From NCBI RefSeq assembly GCF_901873365.1, contig NZ_CABFLM010000126.1:1-64000 (forward strand): 64,000 nt of DNA, read 5' to 3'. A program made the translations under genes and the position numbers. The stretch comes from an uncultured Aggregatibacter sp. Its GTDB lineage: Bacteria > Pseudomonadota > Gammaproteobacteria > Enterobacterales > Pasteurellaceae. The notes below the pieces were generated by a model. That model was not told the DNA's origin. It was given only the letters and a program-made list of their open reading frames with translations, and did no database searches. Positions 18,492 to 29,242 of this stretch are shown piece after piece; the first letter of the stretch is position 1; each line of letters opens with the position of its first letter.

Positions 18492-18620
18492 TTGGTTTTC
18501 CTCACTGTGAATAAATCTTGTCAATTATGCCACAGAATGAATGGATTTGCCTGATGAAATTCGTGCTAAACGTTATCGTAATTTGTCGTAGGGATACGTA
18601 AGGAGGCGCACTAAAAGCAC

Positions 18621-18648
18621 AAAGTGCGGTGAAAATTCACCGCACTTT
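18621..18648. terminator. Inverted USS pair after qseC
   Basis: AAAGTGCGGTGA (18621-18632) pairs with TCACCGCACTTT (18637-18648), a perfect 12-bp stem with a 4-base loop. On the minus strand only a weak T run follows, so termination of qseC is plausible but not certain. Confidence 0.6.
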
Positions 18649-18670
18649 TAGCCCCGCCTTTTTATCGACT

Positions 18671-20044
18671 TTACAACAAAATCTCCGCACACAACCCGAT
18701 GCGTTCGCCGGCAGCATTTTTACGGTTAGAAAGGTTGAGTTGGTAATGATGCAATTCGGCAATGCGGCGAACAATAGACAAGCCTAATCCGCTGCCTTTT
18801 TCATTTTGACCTGCGGGGCGATAGAACCGTTGACCGAGTTTAGCCAGATCCGCCTCATCCACACCGCCACCGTTGTCTTCCACCAAAATCTTGTTTTTTT
18901 CCAACCGCACTTTAACCTGACTGCCCGCCGGGCAATAATGAATGGCGTTGTCGATCAGATTACGCAGCATAAGCGCCAGCAACAACGGCTGCCCCATTTT
19001 TACCGGAGGCGCGGCGATTGGCTCAAATGCCAACGTGATTTGGTGTTTTTCCGCATGAAAATACAATTCCCCCATCAGCGACGGAATCAACTGTTCCCAA
19101 TGAATTTCCTGTAAATTCTCCAGTTCTTTCAAATTATCCAAGCGAGAAAGGGTTAATAATTGCTCGATCAGCTGGGTTGCGCGATCGATGCCTTTGGTCA
19201 GATTTTCCAATGCCTGTTCACGTAAGTGGGCGTCATCACCGGCAAGTTGTGCCACTTCCGTTTGAATACGCAAAGCGGCAAGCGGGCTGCGCAATTCATG
19301 GGCGGCATCGGACGTAAAACGACGTTCACGCAATAAGGTGGCCGAAGTGCGGTCAAAAAATTGATTCAAATTTTGAATTAACGGCAAGATTTCCGTTGGT
19401 AGGTTGTCGGTCGGTAACAACGACGTGTCGTCAGGCAAGCGTTTTGCCACTTGTTCGCCCACGGCTTTTAGGCTGCGTAATTCTCGGCGGATAATCAATC
19501 CGAGTGCCGCCAATAAAAACGGCAAACCGGCAAACCAAATCCACATTTGTCCGAATACCATTTTATTGATCAGTTCATCGCGATATTCCTGTTCCTGCCC
19601 CACGGCAACCAGCAAACGCCCACCGGCGACAGGCAACCAGAAAATACGCCAGTCATCATCGTCCTCTCGAATTTTACTGAGTGAAAAGCCTTTTTTAGGC
19701 GCATAAATAAAATTCTCACCATTTTCACCATCGCTAAGCACGATATTGCCGTCGGGAGTAAAAATCGCAAAGGCTAGGGCATCATCATCAAAGCGGTGCT
19801 TTTTAAAAGGACGGCGTGGTTTCTCTTTATCATGACGTTCCATTAAAAGATTCCGTAAGTCAGAGGAAGCTAGCCGTTCAGCAAAGAGGATTTGTTGTGC
19901 ATCAAAGACTTGGTTCACTTCTTTACGGACTTGAAACCACGCCACTGCCGTGGAAAGCAACCACACGAAAATCGATGCCAGAGACAAGGTGGCAATTAAT
20001 CGAAAACGGAGGCTACGCTTGTGCCAATTCAGTTTCTTCATCAT
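18671..20044 (-). CDS. qseC: Sensor histidine kinase QseC
   Basis: Membrane sensor of the QseBC two-component system, which responds to host catecholamines or iron in related bacteria. It has 457 residues: TM1 at about 16-36, a periplasmic sensor region (about 40-160) rich in charged residues, TM2 (about 166-184) and a HAMP-like linker. The kinase follows with the phospho-acceptor His249 in [17 protein letters not shown]-box [18 protein letters not shown] and [11 protein letters not shown] come next. It overlaps the qseB 3' end by 32 bases, so translation is probably coupled. Confidence 0.92.
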   Translation of the reverse strand: MMKKLNWHKRSLRFRLIATLSLASIFVWLLSTAVAWFQVRKEVNQVFDAQQILFAERLASSDLRNLLMERHDKEKPRRPFKKHRFDDDALAFAIFTPDGNIVLSDGENGENFIYAPKKGFSLSKIREDDDDWRIFWLPVAGGRLLVAVGQEQEYRDELINKMVFGQMWIWFAGLPFLLAALGLIIRRELRSLKAVGEQVAKRLPDDTSLLPTDNLPTEILPLIQNLNQFFDRTSATLLRERRFTSDAAHELRSPLAALRIQTEVAQLAGDDAHLREQALENLTKGIDRATQLIEQLLTLSRLDNLKELENLQEIHWEQLIPSLMGELYFHAEKHQITLAFEPIAAPPVKMGQPLLLALMLRNLIDNAIHYCPAGSQVKVRLEKNKILVEDNGGGVDEADLAKLGQRFYRPAGQNEKGSGLGLSIVRRIAELHHYQLNLSNRKNAAGERIGLCAEILL

Positions 20045-20699
20045 TTTTTCCTAAGGCATAGCCCACGCCATGCACGGTGCGAATAAATTGTTTACCGAGT
20101 TTTTGGCGCAAATTATAAATATGCACTTCCAAGGCGTTGCTGTTGACTTCGTCATCCCAGTTGTAAAGTTTTTCTTCAATAAAATCACGGGTGAGGACAC
20201 GTTCTTTATTCAGCATAAACAGCTCAAGCAGTTTGTATTCACGCGTGGTTAATGCAATTTCTTGTTCATTCAACAACACTTTGTGTTGATTCGGATCGAA
20301 TTTGACACAGCTATGCTGAATAATCGGACTGGCGTGTCCATAACGACGACGAATCAATGCTTGCAAGCGTGCCACCACTTCCGCCAACGCAAACGGCTTG
20401 CATAAATAATCGTCTGCGCCGCGTTGTAAGCCCGTAATGCGCTCATCTAAGGTATCTCGCGCAGTCAGAATTAACACCGGCACATCCTGCCCGTTTTTAC
20501 GCCATACCTGCAGCACGTCTAAACCGTCCATTTTGGGCAAGGTTAAATCTAACACCACCGCATCGTAAGGTGCACCTTGCGCTGCCGTCAATCCGCTTTT
20601 GCCGTCAGTAAACCAATCTACCGCAAAACCTGATTTGGTCAAACCGATTTGAATGCCGTTGCCAATAAGCGCATCGTCTTCGATTAATAAAATTCGCAT
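20013..20699 (-). CDS. qseB: Response regulator QseB
   Basis: An OmpR/PhoB-type transcription factor of 228 residues and the partner of QseC. The receiver domain has the acidic pair Glu7-Asp8-Asp9, the phospho-acceptor Asp51 ([12 protein letters not shown]) and the switch residues in ILTARD and CKPFALAE. A winged-helix DNA-binding domain follows from about residue 125 ([41 protein letters not shown]). It lies in a ygiW-qseB-qseC operon. A QseB-type box lies upstream of ygiW. Confidence 0.94.
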   Translation of the reverse strand: MRILLIEDDALIGNGIQIGLTKSGFAVDWFTDGKSGLTAAQGAPYDAVVLDLTLPKMDGLDVLQVWRKNGQDVPVLILTARDTLDERITGLQRGADDYLCKPFALAEVVARLQALIRRRYGHASPIIQHSCVKFDPNQHKVLLNEQEIALTTREYKLLELFMLNKERVLTRDFIEEKLYNWDDEVNSNALEVHIYNLRQKLGKQFIRTVHGVGYALGKNDEETELAQA

Positions 20700-20745
20700 A
20701 AAAAAATCACCGCACTTTTCACTTGAGAGATCGCCATAATAAAAA

Positions 20746-20775
20746 CAAACAAAAAGTGGCTCATCACCACTTTCT
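20746..20775 (-). terminator. Hairpin in the ygiW-qseB spacer (possible attenuator)
   Basis: AAAGTGG (20753-20759) pairs with CCACTTT (20767-20773). Read on the minus strand the stem is followed by TTGTTTG, a T-rich tail. A USS lies beside it at 20709-20719. It could partly stop transcription between ygiW and qseB or protect the upstream message. Confidence 0.55.
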
Positions 20776-20788
20776 GTTTTTTGTCAGA

Positions 20789-21205
20789 TTATTTTACAAT
20801 TTTTTCGACACGATCAATATCCACTTCCGTTTTATTCCAAGATTTATCCACTTCGCCGTAAAGTTTCACTTCATCGCTTGGTGAAATATCCTGACCACGC
20901 CATGCTTTGCGGTCGATTTCTACTTGGAGTTCACCGCTGGCATCTTTGAAAATATAGTCATCTTTACCCACTTGTTTAACGATATTGCCTTGTAAAATCA
21001 CATATTGATCGTCAACCCACGAAGTGGCGTCTGCTGCTTTGCTTAGTGTTTGTTCGCCATTAACGAACCCACCACGTTTAAAATCCCCTTTTTGATGGTG
21101 TTGTACTTGTGACGCATTAGGATCTTGGAAACCACCTTTGGCAAAAGCGCCGCTTGCGGCAACGGTTGCTAATACGAAAATTGTTGCTAAACTACGTTTC
21201 TTCAT
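20789..21205 (-). CDS. ygiW: YgiW family periplasmic OB-fold protein
   Basis: A 138-residue secreted protein with a signal peptide (KRSLATIFVLATVAASGAFA) and an OB-fold (BOF) domain from about residue 50 on. Typical stretches are VILQGNIVKQVGKDDYIFKD, GELQVEIDRKAW and DEVKLYGEVDKSW. YgiW proteins are stress-induced in enterobacteria, and in A. actinomycetemcomitans ygiW heads the qseBC operon. The start is supported by GGAG (21210-21213 on the minus strand). The promoter region holds a QseB-type box. Confidence 0.9.
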   Translation of the reverse strand: MKKRSLATIFVLATVAASGAFAKGGFQDPNASQVQHHQKGDFKRGGFVNGEQTLSKAADATSWVDDQYVILQGNIVKQVGKDDYIFKDASGELQVEIDRKAWRGQDISPSDEVKLYGEVDKSWNKTEVDIDRVEKIVK

Positions 21206-21278
21206 TTGAAATCTCCTTCATAAAGTTCATTATCACAAAGCCCCTTGCTTTGTTGCGAGTAATTAAATCAAGTAAAAA

Positions 21279-21294
21279 TTAAGAAAAGATTAAG
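21279..21294 (-). promoter_or_regulatory. QseB-type box upstream of ygiW-qseBC
   Basis: On the minus strand the sequence reads CTTAA-N6-CTTAA, a direct repeat with one helical turn spacing as used by OmpR-family regulators and described for QseB. It lies 74-89 bp before the ygiW start and 43-58 bp before the divergent aminotransferase start. It may therefore act on either gene. Confidence 0.65.
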
Positions 21295-21336
21295 AAGCTT
21301 AAAATTTTCTAAAAAAAAGAGAAAAAAGGAAATATT

Positions 21337-22452
21337 ATGCGTTACGACAACATGTCCGCTTTTATTGTGATGGATATTGTACGAGAAGCGGCGAAATACC
21401 CGAACGCCATTCATTTTGAAATCGGTCAGCCGGATTTACCGCCTTCCGATAAGGTCAAAGCCGCACTGCAAAATGCCGTGCAGCACAATCAGTTTAGTTA
21501 CACAGAAAGCCTTGGGATTCTGGCGTTGCGAGAAAAAATCGCCGCGTATTATGACCGCACTTATCAGGTAAAAATTAACCCGAATCGTATTTTGCTTACG
21601 CCCGGTACCAGCGGTGCATTCCTAGTGGCTTATGCCCTTACCTTAAATCACGGTGACAAATTGGGTTTAACGGATCCGTCTTATCCTTGTTATAAAAATT
21701 TTGCCTATATGATGGATATTCAGCCGGAATTCATGCCGGTAGATAAACAAGATTGTTATCAATTAGGCGTGGAGCAATTAAAACGCCATCAAATTAAAGC
21801 GTTACAAATTTCCTCGCCGGCAAACCCGACAGGCAATATTTACACCACCGAACGCTTGAAAGCGCTTAATGACTATTGCCGCGAACACGACATTGCGTTT
21901 ATTTCCGATGAGTTGTATCACGGTTTGGTGTATGACGAAACGGCTGCAACAGCATTGCAATTTAACGACAAGGCGTATGTCATCAACGGTTTTTCTAAAT
22001 ATTTCTGTATGCCGGGATTACGTTTAGGTTGGATTATCGTGCCGGAGGATAAAGTGCGTGAAGCGGAAATTATTGCGCAAAATATCTTTATTTCCGCACC
22101 GACATTAAGCCAATATGCGGCATTAGAGGCCTTCGATGAAGCACATTTAGCGCAGGTAAAACAGCAATTCCAAGCACGTCGCGATTTTTTATATAACGCA
22201 TTAAAAGACATTTTCACCATTGAATTTAAACCGCAAGGCGCTTTTTATTTGTGGGCGGATGTCTCCAAATACACCAATGACAGTTACGAATTTGCCAAAC
22301 AAATGCTCCATGAAATTCAGGTCGCCACCACGCCGGGCATTGATTTCGGACAAAACGGCACGAAACATTATTTGCGTTTTGCTTACACACGCAACATCGA
22401 GCATTTGCAAGAAGGGGTAAACCGCATTAAACGCTGGCTGGCAAATAAATAA
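21337..22452 (+). CDS. Class I/II pyridoxal-phosphate aminotransferase
   Basis: A 371-residue aminotransferase of fold type I. PLP-site residues are visible: Asn163 in SSPANPTGN, Asp191 and Tyr194 in SDELYHG, and the Schiff-base Lys221 in NGFSKYFCMPGLRLGW. A substrate-carboxylate Arg lies near the end (HYLRFAYTR). The amino acid used cannot be told from sequence. It is related to aspartate/alanine-type aminotransferases of archaea and bacteria. It is divergent from ygiW and has a strong AAGGA ribosome site. Confidence 0.87.
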   Translation: MRYDNMSAFIVMDIVREAAKYPNAIHFEIGQPDLPPSDKVKAALQNAVQHNQFSYTESLGILALREKIAAYYDRTYQVKINPNRILLTPGTSGAFLVAYALTLNHGDKLGLTDPSYPCYKNFAYMMDIQPEFMPVDKQDCYQLGVEQLKRHQIKALQISSPANPTGNIYTTERLKALNDYCREHDIAFISDELYHGLVYDETAATALQFNDKAYVINGFSKYFCMPGLRLGWIIVPEDKVREAEIIAQNIFISAPTLSQYAALEAFDEAHLAQVKQQFQARRDFLYNALKDIFTIEFKPQGAFYLWADVSKYTNDSYEFAKQMLHEIQVATTPGIDFGQNGTKHYLRFAYTRNIEHLQEGVNRIKRWLANK

Positions 22453-22542
22453 AAATTACCCATTCCAGTCATTGAACCACAAAATTATGCGCCTATAATA
22501 GGCGCGAATTTTTACTTTCTATTAACAATAAACCCTAAAATT

Positions 22543-23460
22543 ATGAGTATTCGAATTCTACCTGAAAATGAAATTAAACAAGCAGCTGCCTCTTATACTG
22601 CGCCACCGTTGTTGTTTTCTAGCCCGAAAAATTTATATCAACGTCGCGCTGCGCGTTTAAGAGAGTTAGCGCAGGATCATCCACTCGCTGATTATCTGTT
22701 GTTTGCCGCCGCGATTGCCGATGCACAATTAGAACTGCTTGAAAATATGCCGATTCCGCAAGATCCGAGATTGGAAAAACTGTCCGGCGAACAATTAGCG
22801 CATCAACCGTTAAATGCACAACATTGGCAGCGTGATCCAATTTGGCGCAAATTATTGACCGCACTTTTAGAGAAATTAAAACCTTCTGCCAACGACCAGA
22901 TTCTCACCACTATCGAATGGTTAGAAAAAGCGGCAGACAGTGAATTAGAAGAACTGGCCGATAACGTCTTGGCACAAGAATTTGCCACTATTTCCAGTGA
23001 CAAAGCCGTCTTTGTTTGGGCTGCATTATCCTTGTATTGGCTTCAATTAGTGCAACAAATTCCTCATAATGCGAAACAAGAAAGCACGGAAAACCTTCAT
23101 TGTTGTCCGGTGTGTAACACTGCGCCAACGGCAAGTTTAGTGCATTTCGGCAGCCAACAAGGTCTGCGTTATTTGCACTGTGCGCTTTGTGAAAGCGAAT
23201 GGAATATGGTACGTAGCCAATGTTCTAATTGTGGACAAAACAAAGAATTAGATTATTGGTCAATTGATGATTATATGGCAGCCATTCGAAGCGAAAGCTG
23301 CGGCAGTTGTAAAAGTTATTTAAAAATTATGTTCCAAGAAAAAGAACCGAAAGTGGAAGTGATTGCCGATGATTTGGCTTCTCTTTTCTTAGACATGGAA
23401 ATGGAAGAAAAAGGCTTTATGAAAAGTGGCTTAAATCCGTTTATTTTTCCGGCGGAATAA
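22543..23460 (+). CDS. fdhE: Formate dehydrogenase accessory protein FdhE
   Basis: A cytoplasmic chaperone required for formation of active membrane-bound formate dehydrogenase. The 305 residues contain the family's rubredoxin-like iron-binding Cys pairs: [26 protein letters not shown] and ESCGSCKSY (about residues 185-265). The length matches E. coli FdhE (309). The structural formate dehydrogenase genes are not in the window. trmN6 follows after 15 bases in the same direction. Confidence 0.93.
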   Translation: MSIRILPENEIKQAAASYTAPPLLFSSPKNLYQRRAARLRELAQDHPLADYLLFAAAIADAQLELLENMPIPQDPRLEKLSGEQLAHQPLNAQHWQRDPIWRKLLTALLEKLKPSANDQILTTIEWLEKAADSELEELADNVLAQEFATISSDKAVFVWAALSLYWLQLVQQIPHNAKQESTENLHCCPVCNTAPTASLVHFGSQQGLRYLHCALCESEWNMVRSQCSNCGQNKELDYWSIDDYMAAIRSESCGSCKSYLKIMFQEKEPKVEVIADDLASLFLDMEMEEKGFMKSGLNPFIFPAE

Positions 23461-23475
23461 GCACGAATTTCTACC

Positions 23476-24180
23476 ATGCGCAGTGCAGGATTTCGTTTTA
23501 AGCAATTTCATGTCAATCATGATCGTTGCGCCATGAAAGTGGGTACTGACGGTGTTTTATTAGGTGCTTGGGCGGATGTAAATTACGCCCAACAGATTTT
23601 AGATTTAGGCACCGGCAGCGGATTGATTGCGTTAATGTTAGCGCAACGCAGTGCCGCAGAAAGTCAAATTCATGCCGTTGAATTGGATCCTGCTGCCGCA
23701 CAACAGGCACAAGAAAATGTCGCCGCCTCGCCTTGGGCGGAAAAGGTTCATGTGTATCAACAAGATGTTTTTACGTTTTGTCAGCAAACCTCAGTAAAGT
23801 TTGATTTAATTGTGGCGAATCCGCCCTATTTTGAAAGCGGCATTGCTTGCCGAGACACTCAGCGCAACACCGCACGCTATGTGATTCAATCTCATGTTGC
23901 GTGGTTGGAGGCAGCACATTCTTGCCTCACGTCACAGGGCAAAATCAGCTTTGTCTTACCTTTTGAGGCCGCCGAAACGTTGCTAAAATCCACTGCACTT
24001 TCTTGCATTGCCCGTTGCGATGTAGTGACGAAAGCCGGAAAAACACCTCAGCGCGTGTTATTGACTTTTTCTGCGCAAGCACAACAAACGGCATATCAAC
24101 AACTGACGATTTATGATGTGCAGAATCAGTACCATACCGATTTCATCGCATTAACGAAAGGCTTCTATTTGGCATGGTAA
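23476..24180 (+). CDS. trmN6: tRNA1(Val) (adenine37-N6)-methyltransferase TrmN6
   Basis: Methylates adenine 37 of valine tRNA with S-adenosylmethionine (E. coli YfiC). The 234 residues have the SAM site LDLGTGSGL (42-50), the acidic loop HAVELD (66-71) and the N6-methyltransferase catalytic motif NPPY (115-118). The start region [25 protein letters not shown] is typical. It is probably co-transcribed with fdhE. It ends 40 bases from the convergent dnaE. Confidence 0.93.
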   Translation: MRSAGFRFKQFHVNHDRCAMKVGTDGVLLGAWADVNYAQQILDLGTGSGLIALMLAQRSAAESQIHAVELDPAAAQQAQENVAASPWAEKVHVYQQDVFTFCQQTSVKFDLIVANPPYFESGIACRDTQRNTARYVIQSHVAWLEAAHSCLTSQGKISFVLPFEAAETLLKSTALSCIARCDVVTKAGKTPQRVLLTFSAQAQQTAYQQLTIYDVQNQYHTDFIALTKGFYLAW

Positions 24181-24220
24181 GTCATGGCAAGCATCATGCG
24201 TTTTGCTTTACCCGCTCCTC

Positions 24221-27200
24221 TTATTCAAACTCCAATTCAACCGCACTTTCACCAAGCAACGTCACAAGTTCTGTCAGCAATTCATCGGTTGGATTGACCG
24301 ACCATTGCACGCCCATTTTGACTAAGGCTCTGCCTTGTGGGCTTTGGTAATAAATATGCACCGGCAGAGAATTGCCACTGTAAGGCTGTAAAATCCGTTT
24401 AAATTGTTTAATAAATTGCGGTGTAATCTGTTCTTGAGACAGGCAAATCGCCAGGCTTTTCGCATAACGTGCACGGGCTTCATCAATCGTCATCAAATCC
24501 CGCACAGACATACGCAAACCTTGTGAGAAATCGTCAAAACTGACTTGTCCCGACACCACGATTACCCTGTCTTTTTGCAGTTTCTCACCGAATTTATCCA
24601 GCGCTTCGCCAAACAGCGTTAAATCTAAACGACCAGAGCGATCATCAATGGTAGCAATGCCGATGTGGTTGCCTTTTTTGGTCACGGCAATGCGCGTATT
24701 CACCACCAAACCGCTGGCGGTGCTCATTTGTCCGCGATAATTCGGTGTCAATTCTTTCAAGCGAACCGGGCTGTAATGGGACAATTCTTTCAAATAACGA
24801 CTCACCGGATGGCTGCTGAGATACAGTCCGAGAGTTTCCCGTTCACCGTCTAAAATCGTTTTTTCCGTCCAAGGGGCAATATTGGCATAGGAATGTTCCA
24901 CTTCCTCGTTGGTTTCTGTCAACACGCCGAACATATCCGTCTGCCCTAAAGCCTCGTCTTTGGCATGTTGATCGGAAGCACGCAAGGCATCTTCCAGATT
25001 TTGCTGCAAGGCAGCGCGATGTGGCCCAAGTTTATCGAAAGCACCTGATTTAATCAGGCTTTCAAACGTGCGTCGATTGATTTTCTTTAAATCCACCCGG
25101 GCACATAAATCAAACAAGTTTTTGAAAATACCGTCTTTCTCACGGGCTTCCACTAGCGCCGCAATCGGTCCTTCGCCCACGCCTTTAATCGCACCGATAC
25201 CGTATACAATCTCGCCGTTTTCATTCACACTAAAATGATGTTTCCCGGTGTTAATATCCGGCGGAACGACCTTCAAGCCCATGCGCATACATTCGTCATA
25301 CAGGCCAACGATTTTGTCGGTATTATCCATTTCCGAAGTCATTACCGCCGCCATAAATTCCGCCGGGTAGTGTGCCTTCAGCCACAGGGTTTGGTAAGAC
25401 ACCAAAGCATAGGCGGCAGAGTGCGATTTATTAAAGCCATACCCCGCAAATTTTTCCACCAAATCGAAGATTTTCATGGCAAGATCGCCGTCTACACCGT
25501 TTTTGATGGCGCCTTCTTTAAATACGGAACGCTGCTTCGCCATTTCTTCCGGTTTTTTCTTACCCATCGCACGACGCAATAAGTCCGCACCACCTAACGT
25601 ATAACCCGCCAACACTTGCGCAATTTGCATGACCTGCTCTTGATACAAAATAATGCCGTAGGTTGGCTCTAAAATTGGCTTAAGGGATTCATGTTGATAG
25701 TTCGCATCCGGATAAGACACTTCTTCGCGCCCGTGTTTACGGTCGATAAAGTTATCCACCATGCCCGATTGTAATGGGCCGGGTCGGAACAAGGCTACCA
25801 ACGCGATAATATCTTCAAAACAGTCCGGCTTAAGACGCTTAATCAAATCTTTCATGCCGCGTGATTCCAGCTGGAACACTGCCGTAGTTTCGGCATTGAG
25901 CAACACTTCAAAAGATTGATGATCATCCAACGGAATGGCGCTGATATCCACCAACGGTTTGCCTTCTTTTTCCATGCGCGCGTTAATCATGTCCAACGCC
26001 CATTTAATGATGGTTAAGGTACGCAGACCTAAGAAGTCAAACTTCACCAAACCGGCGTATTCCACGTCATTTTTATCGAAGTGGGTGACCGGATGTTTAC
26101 CTTCCGAATCGCAATACAGCGGCGAGAAATCCGTAATTAGCGTCGGCGAAATCACCACTCCACCAGCATGCTTACCGGCATTTCGTGTGACGCCTTCCAG
26201 CTTGCGTGCCATGTCAATAATGGCGCGGACTTCTTCATCGGCATCGTAAATTTCTTGCAGTTTTGGCTCGGCTTCAAACGCTTTGGCGAGCGTCATTCCG
26301 GGATCAGGTGGCACTAGTTTAGAAATGCGATCCACAAAGCCATAAGGCTGTCCCAACACCCGCCCCACATCGCGGATCACCGCTTTTGCCGCCATGGTAC
26401 CGAACGTAATAATTTGCGACACCGCACCCCGTCCATACATTTCAGCAACGTGTTCAATCACGCGGTCGCGTCCGTCCATACAGAAATCCACGTCAAAGTC
26501 AGGCATGGAAACCCGTTCCGGATTAAGGAAACGCTCGAAGAGCAAATCGAATTCCAATGGATCTAAATCGGTAATTTTTAGCGCATAAGCCACCAAAGAT
26601 CCCGCGCCGGAACCCCGCCCCGGCCCGACAGGGATATCGTTATCTTTTGACCATTGAATAAATTCCATCACGATCAAAAAGTATCCAGGGAAGCCCATTT
26701 GGTTGATGACATCCAGTTCCACCTGCAAGCGTTCATCATATTCCGGACGGCGCGCTGCACGCACGTTTTCATCAGGGAATAACACCTTAAGGCGCTCTTC
26801 CAAGCCCTCTTTAGCGCGTTTCACAAGGTAATCTTCGGTGCTTAAATCACCGGTTGGAAATTTCGGTAAGAAATATTCGCCCAATCGAATGGTGACATTA
26901 CAGCGTTGTGCAATCAGTAGCGTGTTCTCCAGTGCGCTCGGCACATCGGCAAACAAATCACACATTTCTTGTTCGGAACGGAAATATTGTTGACTAGTAT
27001 AATTTTTAGGACGTTTCGGATCATCTAATGTGAAACCGTCATGAATCGCCACGCGAATTTCATGGGCTTCAAAATCGTCTTCGTGTAAAAAGCACACATC
27101 ATTGGTCGCCACCACCGGCAACTGTTCCCGTTCGGCCAGTGCTAACGCCGCTTGAATATAACGTTCTTCATCGGGACGACCGGTACGGGTAAGGGTAAGA

Positions 27201-27697
27201 TAAAAATGATTAGAGAAAAATTCGTGGTAAAAATCCACCGCACTTTTGAGTTCATCAGTGTTACTACGCAGTAATTTTTTACCGACATCGCCATTAACGC
27301 CACCGGATAAAACAATCACCCCGGCACGGTGTTCCACCAGCCACTGCTGATCGATATACGGCACATCGGCATAACCACGTTCATAGGCTTTAGAAAGCAA
27401 CAACGTGATATTTTTGTAGCCTTCGTTATTTTTTGCCAATAAGGTTAAACGGAATCTTTCCTCACCACACAGCTCGCTTTGCACCAGCACATCCGCCCCG
27501 ATAATCGGCTTCACGCCGGAAGATAATGCCTCCCCATAAAACCGGACCAAACCACAGAAATTCGTAAAGTCCGTTAGCCCCATCGCCACCATGTTGTTTT
27601 CTACACAGGCTTTCACCAACGGTTTCACCTTGGCAATACCGTCAATCATGGAAAAATCACTGTGAACCTGCAAATGAACAAAACGTGGCGGTGACAT
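24221..27697 (-). CDS. dnaE: DNA polymerase III alpha subunit
   Basis: Catalytic subunit of the replicative polymerase, 1158 residues from the ATG at 27697 ([20 protein letters not shown]). This is the usual start in the family and has AAGGA upstream; the frame extends 14 codons further without homology. Domains in order are: PHP (about 1-280), palm and thumb with the catalytic acidic motif [14 protein letters not shown] (about 400), fingers, a helix-hairpin-helix region and an OB fold near 975-1050 (the tau- and DNA-binding part). A USS overlaps the upstream region. Confidence 0.96.
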   Translation of the reverse strand: MSPPRFVHLQVHSDFSMIDGIAKVKPLVKACVENNMVAMGLTDFTNFCGLVRFYGEALSSGVKPIIGADVLVQSELCGEERFRLTLLAKNNEGYKNITLLLSKAYERGYADVPYIDQQWLVEHRAGVIVLSGGVNGDVGKKLLRSNTDELKSAVDFYHEFFSNHFYLTLTRTGRPDEERYIQAALALAEREQLPVVATNDVCFLHEDDFEAHEIRVAIHDGFTLDDPKRPKNYTSQQYFRSEQEMCDLFADVPSALENTLLIAQRCNVTIRLGEYFLPKFPTGDLSTEDYLVKRAKEGLEERLKVLFPDENVRAARRPEYDERLQVELDVINQMGFPGYFLIVMEFIQWSKDNDIPVGPGRGSGAGSLVAYALKITDLDPLEFDLLFERFLNPERVSMPDFDVDFCMDGRDRVIEHVAEMYGRGAVSQIITFGTMAAKAVIRDVGRVLGQPYGFVDRISKLVPPDPGMTLAKAFEAEPKLQEIYDADEEVRAIIDMARKLEGVTRNAGKHAGGVVISPTLITDFSPLYCDSEGKHPVTHFDKNDVEYAGLVKFDFLGLRTLTIIKWALDMINARMEKEGKPLVDISAIPLDDHQSFEVLLNAETTAVFQLESRGMKDLIKRLKPDCFEDIIALVALFRPGPLQSGMVDNFIDRKHGREEVSYPDANYQHESLKPILEPTYGIILYQEQVMQIAQVLAGYTLGGADLLRRAMGKKKPEEMAKQRSVFKEGAIKNGVDGDLAMKIFDLVEKFAGYGFNKSHSAAYALVSYQTLWLKAHYPAEFMAAVMTSEMDNTDKIVGLYDECMRMGLKVVPPDINTGKHHFSVNENGEIVYGIGAIKGVGEGPIAALVEAREKDGIFKNLFDLCARVDLKKINRRTFESLIKSGAFDKLGPHRAALQQNLEDALRASDQHAKDEALGQTDMFGVLTETNEEVEHSYANIAPWTEKTILDGERETLGLYLSSHPVSRYLKELSHYSPVRLKELTPNYRGQMSTASGLVVNTRIAVTKKGNHIGIATIDDRSGRLDLTLFGEALDKFGEKLQKDRVIVVSGQVSFDDFSQGLRMSVRDLMTIDEARARYAKSLAICLSQEQITPQFIKQFKRILQPYSGNSLPVHIYYQSPQGRALVKMGVQWSVNPTDELLTELVTLLGESAVELEFE

Positions 27698-27957
27698 AAA
27701 CATCCTTAAAATAACAAAAAGTGCGGTCAAAAAATCCAATGGATTTTGAGTCTTGGTTTAACCAACGGCAATGAAGATAGCGTGCGTAATTTTAGCGGTA
27801 TTTTGGGAAATTGTAGAGAAAAAATACGTGGCTTATGACGTTCTTTCTCGGTATCAAAGGGAGACGGTATGGCATGGTTGAGATAAAAATACGGCGAAAA
27901 ATACTGAGATTTTTCACCGCACTTTGCTTTTAGGTAAGGTAATTTAATGCAACGTGG

Positions 27958-29070
27958 TTACTTTACTTCGCGGAACATAATTTCGCTCGGAATCACCGAT
28001 CCTTGCCAGTAAAGTTCGCTTGCCACTTTTTCGGCCAATTGCATAAAGGATTTGGCAATGTCGTCTTCAGGCGCAGCGATAACTGTCGGTTTGCCGCGAT
28101 CTAAATCTTGACGCAGGCGAATGTGTAACGGTTGTTGTCCTAATACTTTGATATTGTATTTATCCGCAATGCGTTCTGCACCACCGGTGCCGAAAATCGC
28201 TTCTTGATGGCCACAGTTGCTGCAAATGTGCATGGACATGTTTTCCACAATACCTAATACCGGCACGGAAACGCGCTCAAACATGGCAATACCTTTCACC
28301 GCATCCAACAAAGCGATGTCTTGAGGGGTTGTCACAACAATGGCGCCGGTTACCGGAATTTGTTGGGATAACGTCAGCTGAATGTCGCCGGTGCCCGGAG
28401 GCATATCGATCACAAGATAATCCAAGTCAGGCCATAGGGTTTCTTGTAAGAGTTGGCTTAATGCGCTGCTTGCCATTGGACCGCGCCAAATGGTGGCGTT
28501 GTCTTCGTCCATGAGGAAACCGATGGAGTTCGCATACAAACCGTGTGCTTCGATTGGCGTGATGTGTTGGTTATCCGGTGAGGTTGGGCGTTGATGCGGT
28601 GCACCAAGCATGTGCGGAATGGAAGGACCGTAAATATCCGCATCTAAAATTCCCACGCGTGCACCTTGTTGGTGTAACGCAATGGCAAGGTTGACGGAAA
28701 CGGTAGATTTACCCACGCCGCCTTTACCGGAGCTCACCGCAATAATATTTTTTACGCCTTTCACAGCAGGATGGTTGTTGGCGCGTTTGAGGGTGGCGAT
28801 TTGGTAGCTAAGTTGCCATTTGACATTTTCTACGTCTGCCGCCGCTTTTAACGGTTCGGTTAAAGCATTTTTTAATTCAGCAAACGCGGTGTTCCAAGCG
28901 AAAGGCATGGATAATTCCACGCGTAGCGTATTTCCACCTTTTTCGACTTTTTTCAACGCGTTGAGTGAAACAAGATCTTTTTGCAGAGTAGGATGTTGAA
29001 AGTGTTTAAATAGCTGAACAAGGTGTTCCTTTTGCTGTTCCGTTAAATTGTCGGAAAATAATGTCGCCAT
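27958..29070 (-). CDS. apbC: Iron-sulfur cluster carrier Mrp/ApbC
   Basis: A P-loop ATPase of the Mrp/NBP35 family that carries and delivers Fe-S clusters. The 370 residues consist of an N-terminal domain (about 1-95) and the ATPase with the deviant Walker A GKGGVGKST (115-123). DADIYGPSIPHMLG, IDMPPGTGD and the cluster-binding pair CSNCG (about 280) follow. It is divergent from metG, as in E. coli. The isc genes of the same pathway lie 2.4 kb beyond metG. Confidence 0.93.
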   Translation of the reverse strand: MATLFSDNLTEQQKEHLVQLFKHFQHPTLQKDLVSLNALKKVEKGGNTLRVELSMPFAWNTAFAELKNALTEPLKAAADVENVKWQLSYQIATLKRANNHPAVKGVKNIIAVSSGKGGVGKSTVSVNLAIALHQQGARVGILDADIYGPSIPHMLGAPHQRPTSPDNQHITPIEAHGLYANSIGFLMDEDNATIWRGPMASSALSQLLQETLWPDLDYLVIDMPPGTGDIQLTLSQQIPVTGAIVVTTPQDIALLDAVKGIAMFERVSVPVLGIVENMSMHICSNCGHQEAIFGTGGAERIADKYNIKVLGQQPLHIRLRQDLDRGKPTVIAAPEDDIAKSFMQLAEKVASELYWQGSVIPSEIMFREVK

Positions 29071-29242
29071 AATGCTTCCTTTTTTATGTCATAAATTCGT
29101 CGGGCGCTATTTAATCATGCACGCCTTTATCTGTTAAGTTAAAAATGCCTAAATCATGATTAAACTAGAAAAAATACCCTCAATAAGGTAACATAAACGC
29201 CAATTTTTTTCTGTATTTTTAAGGATTTTGAAGGTCAATATT

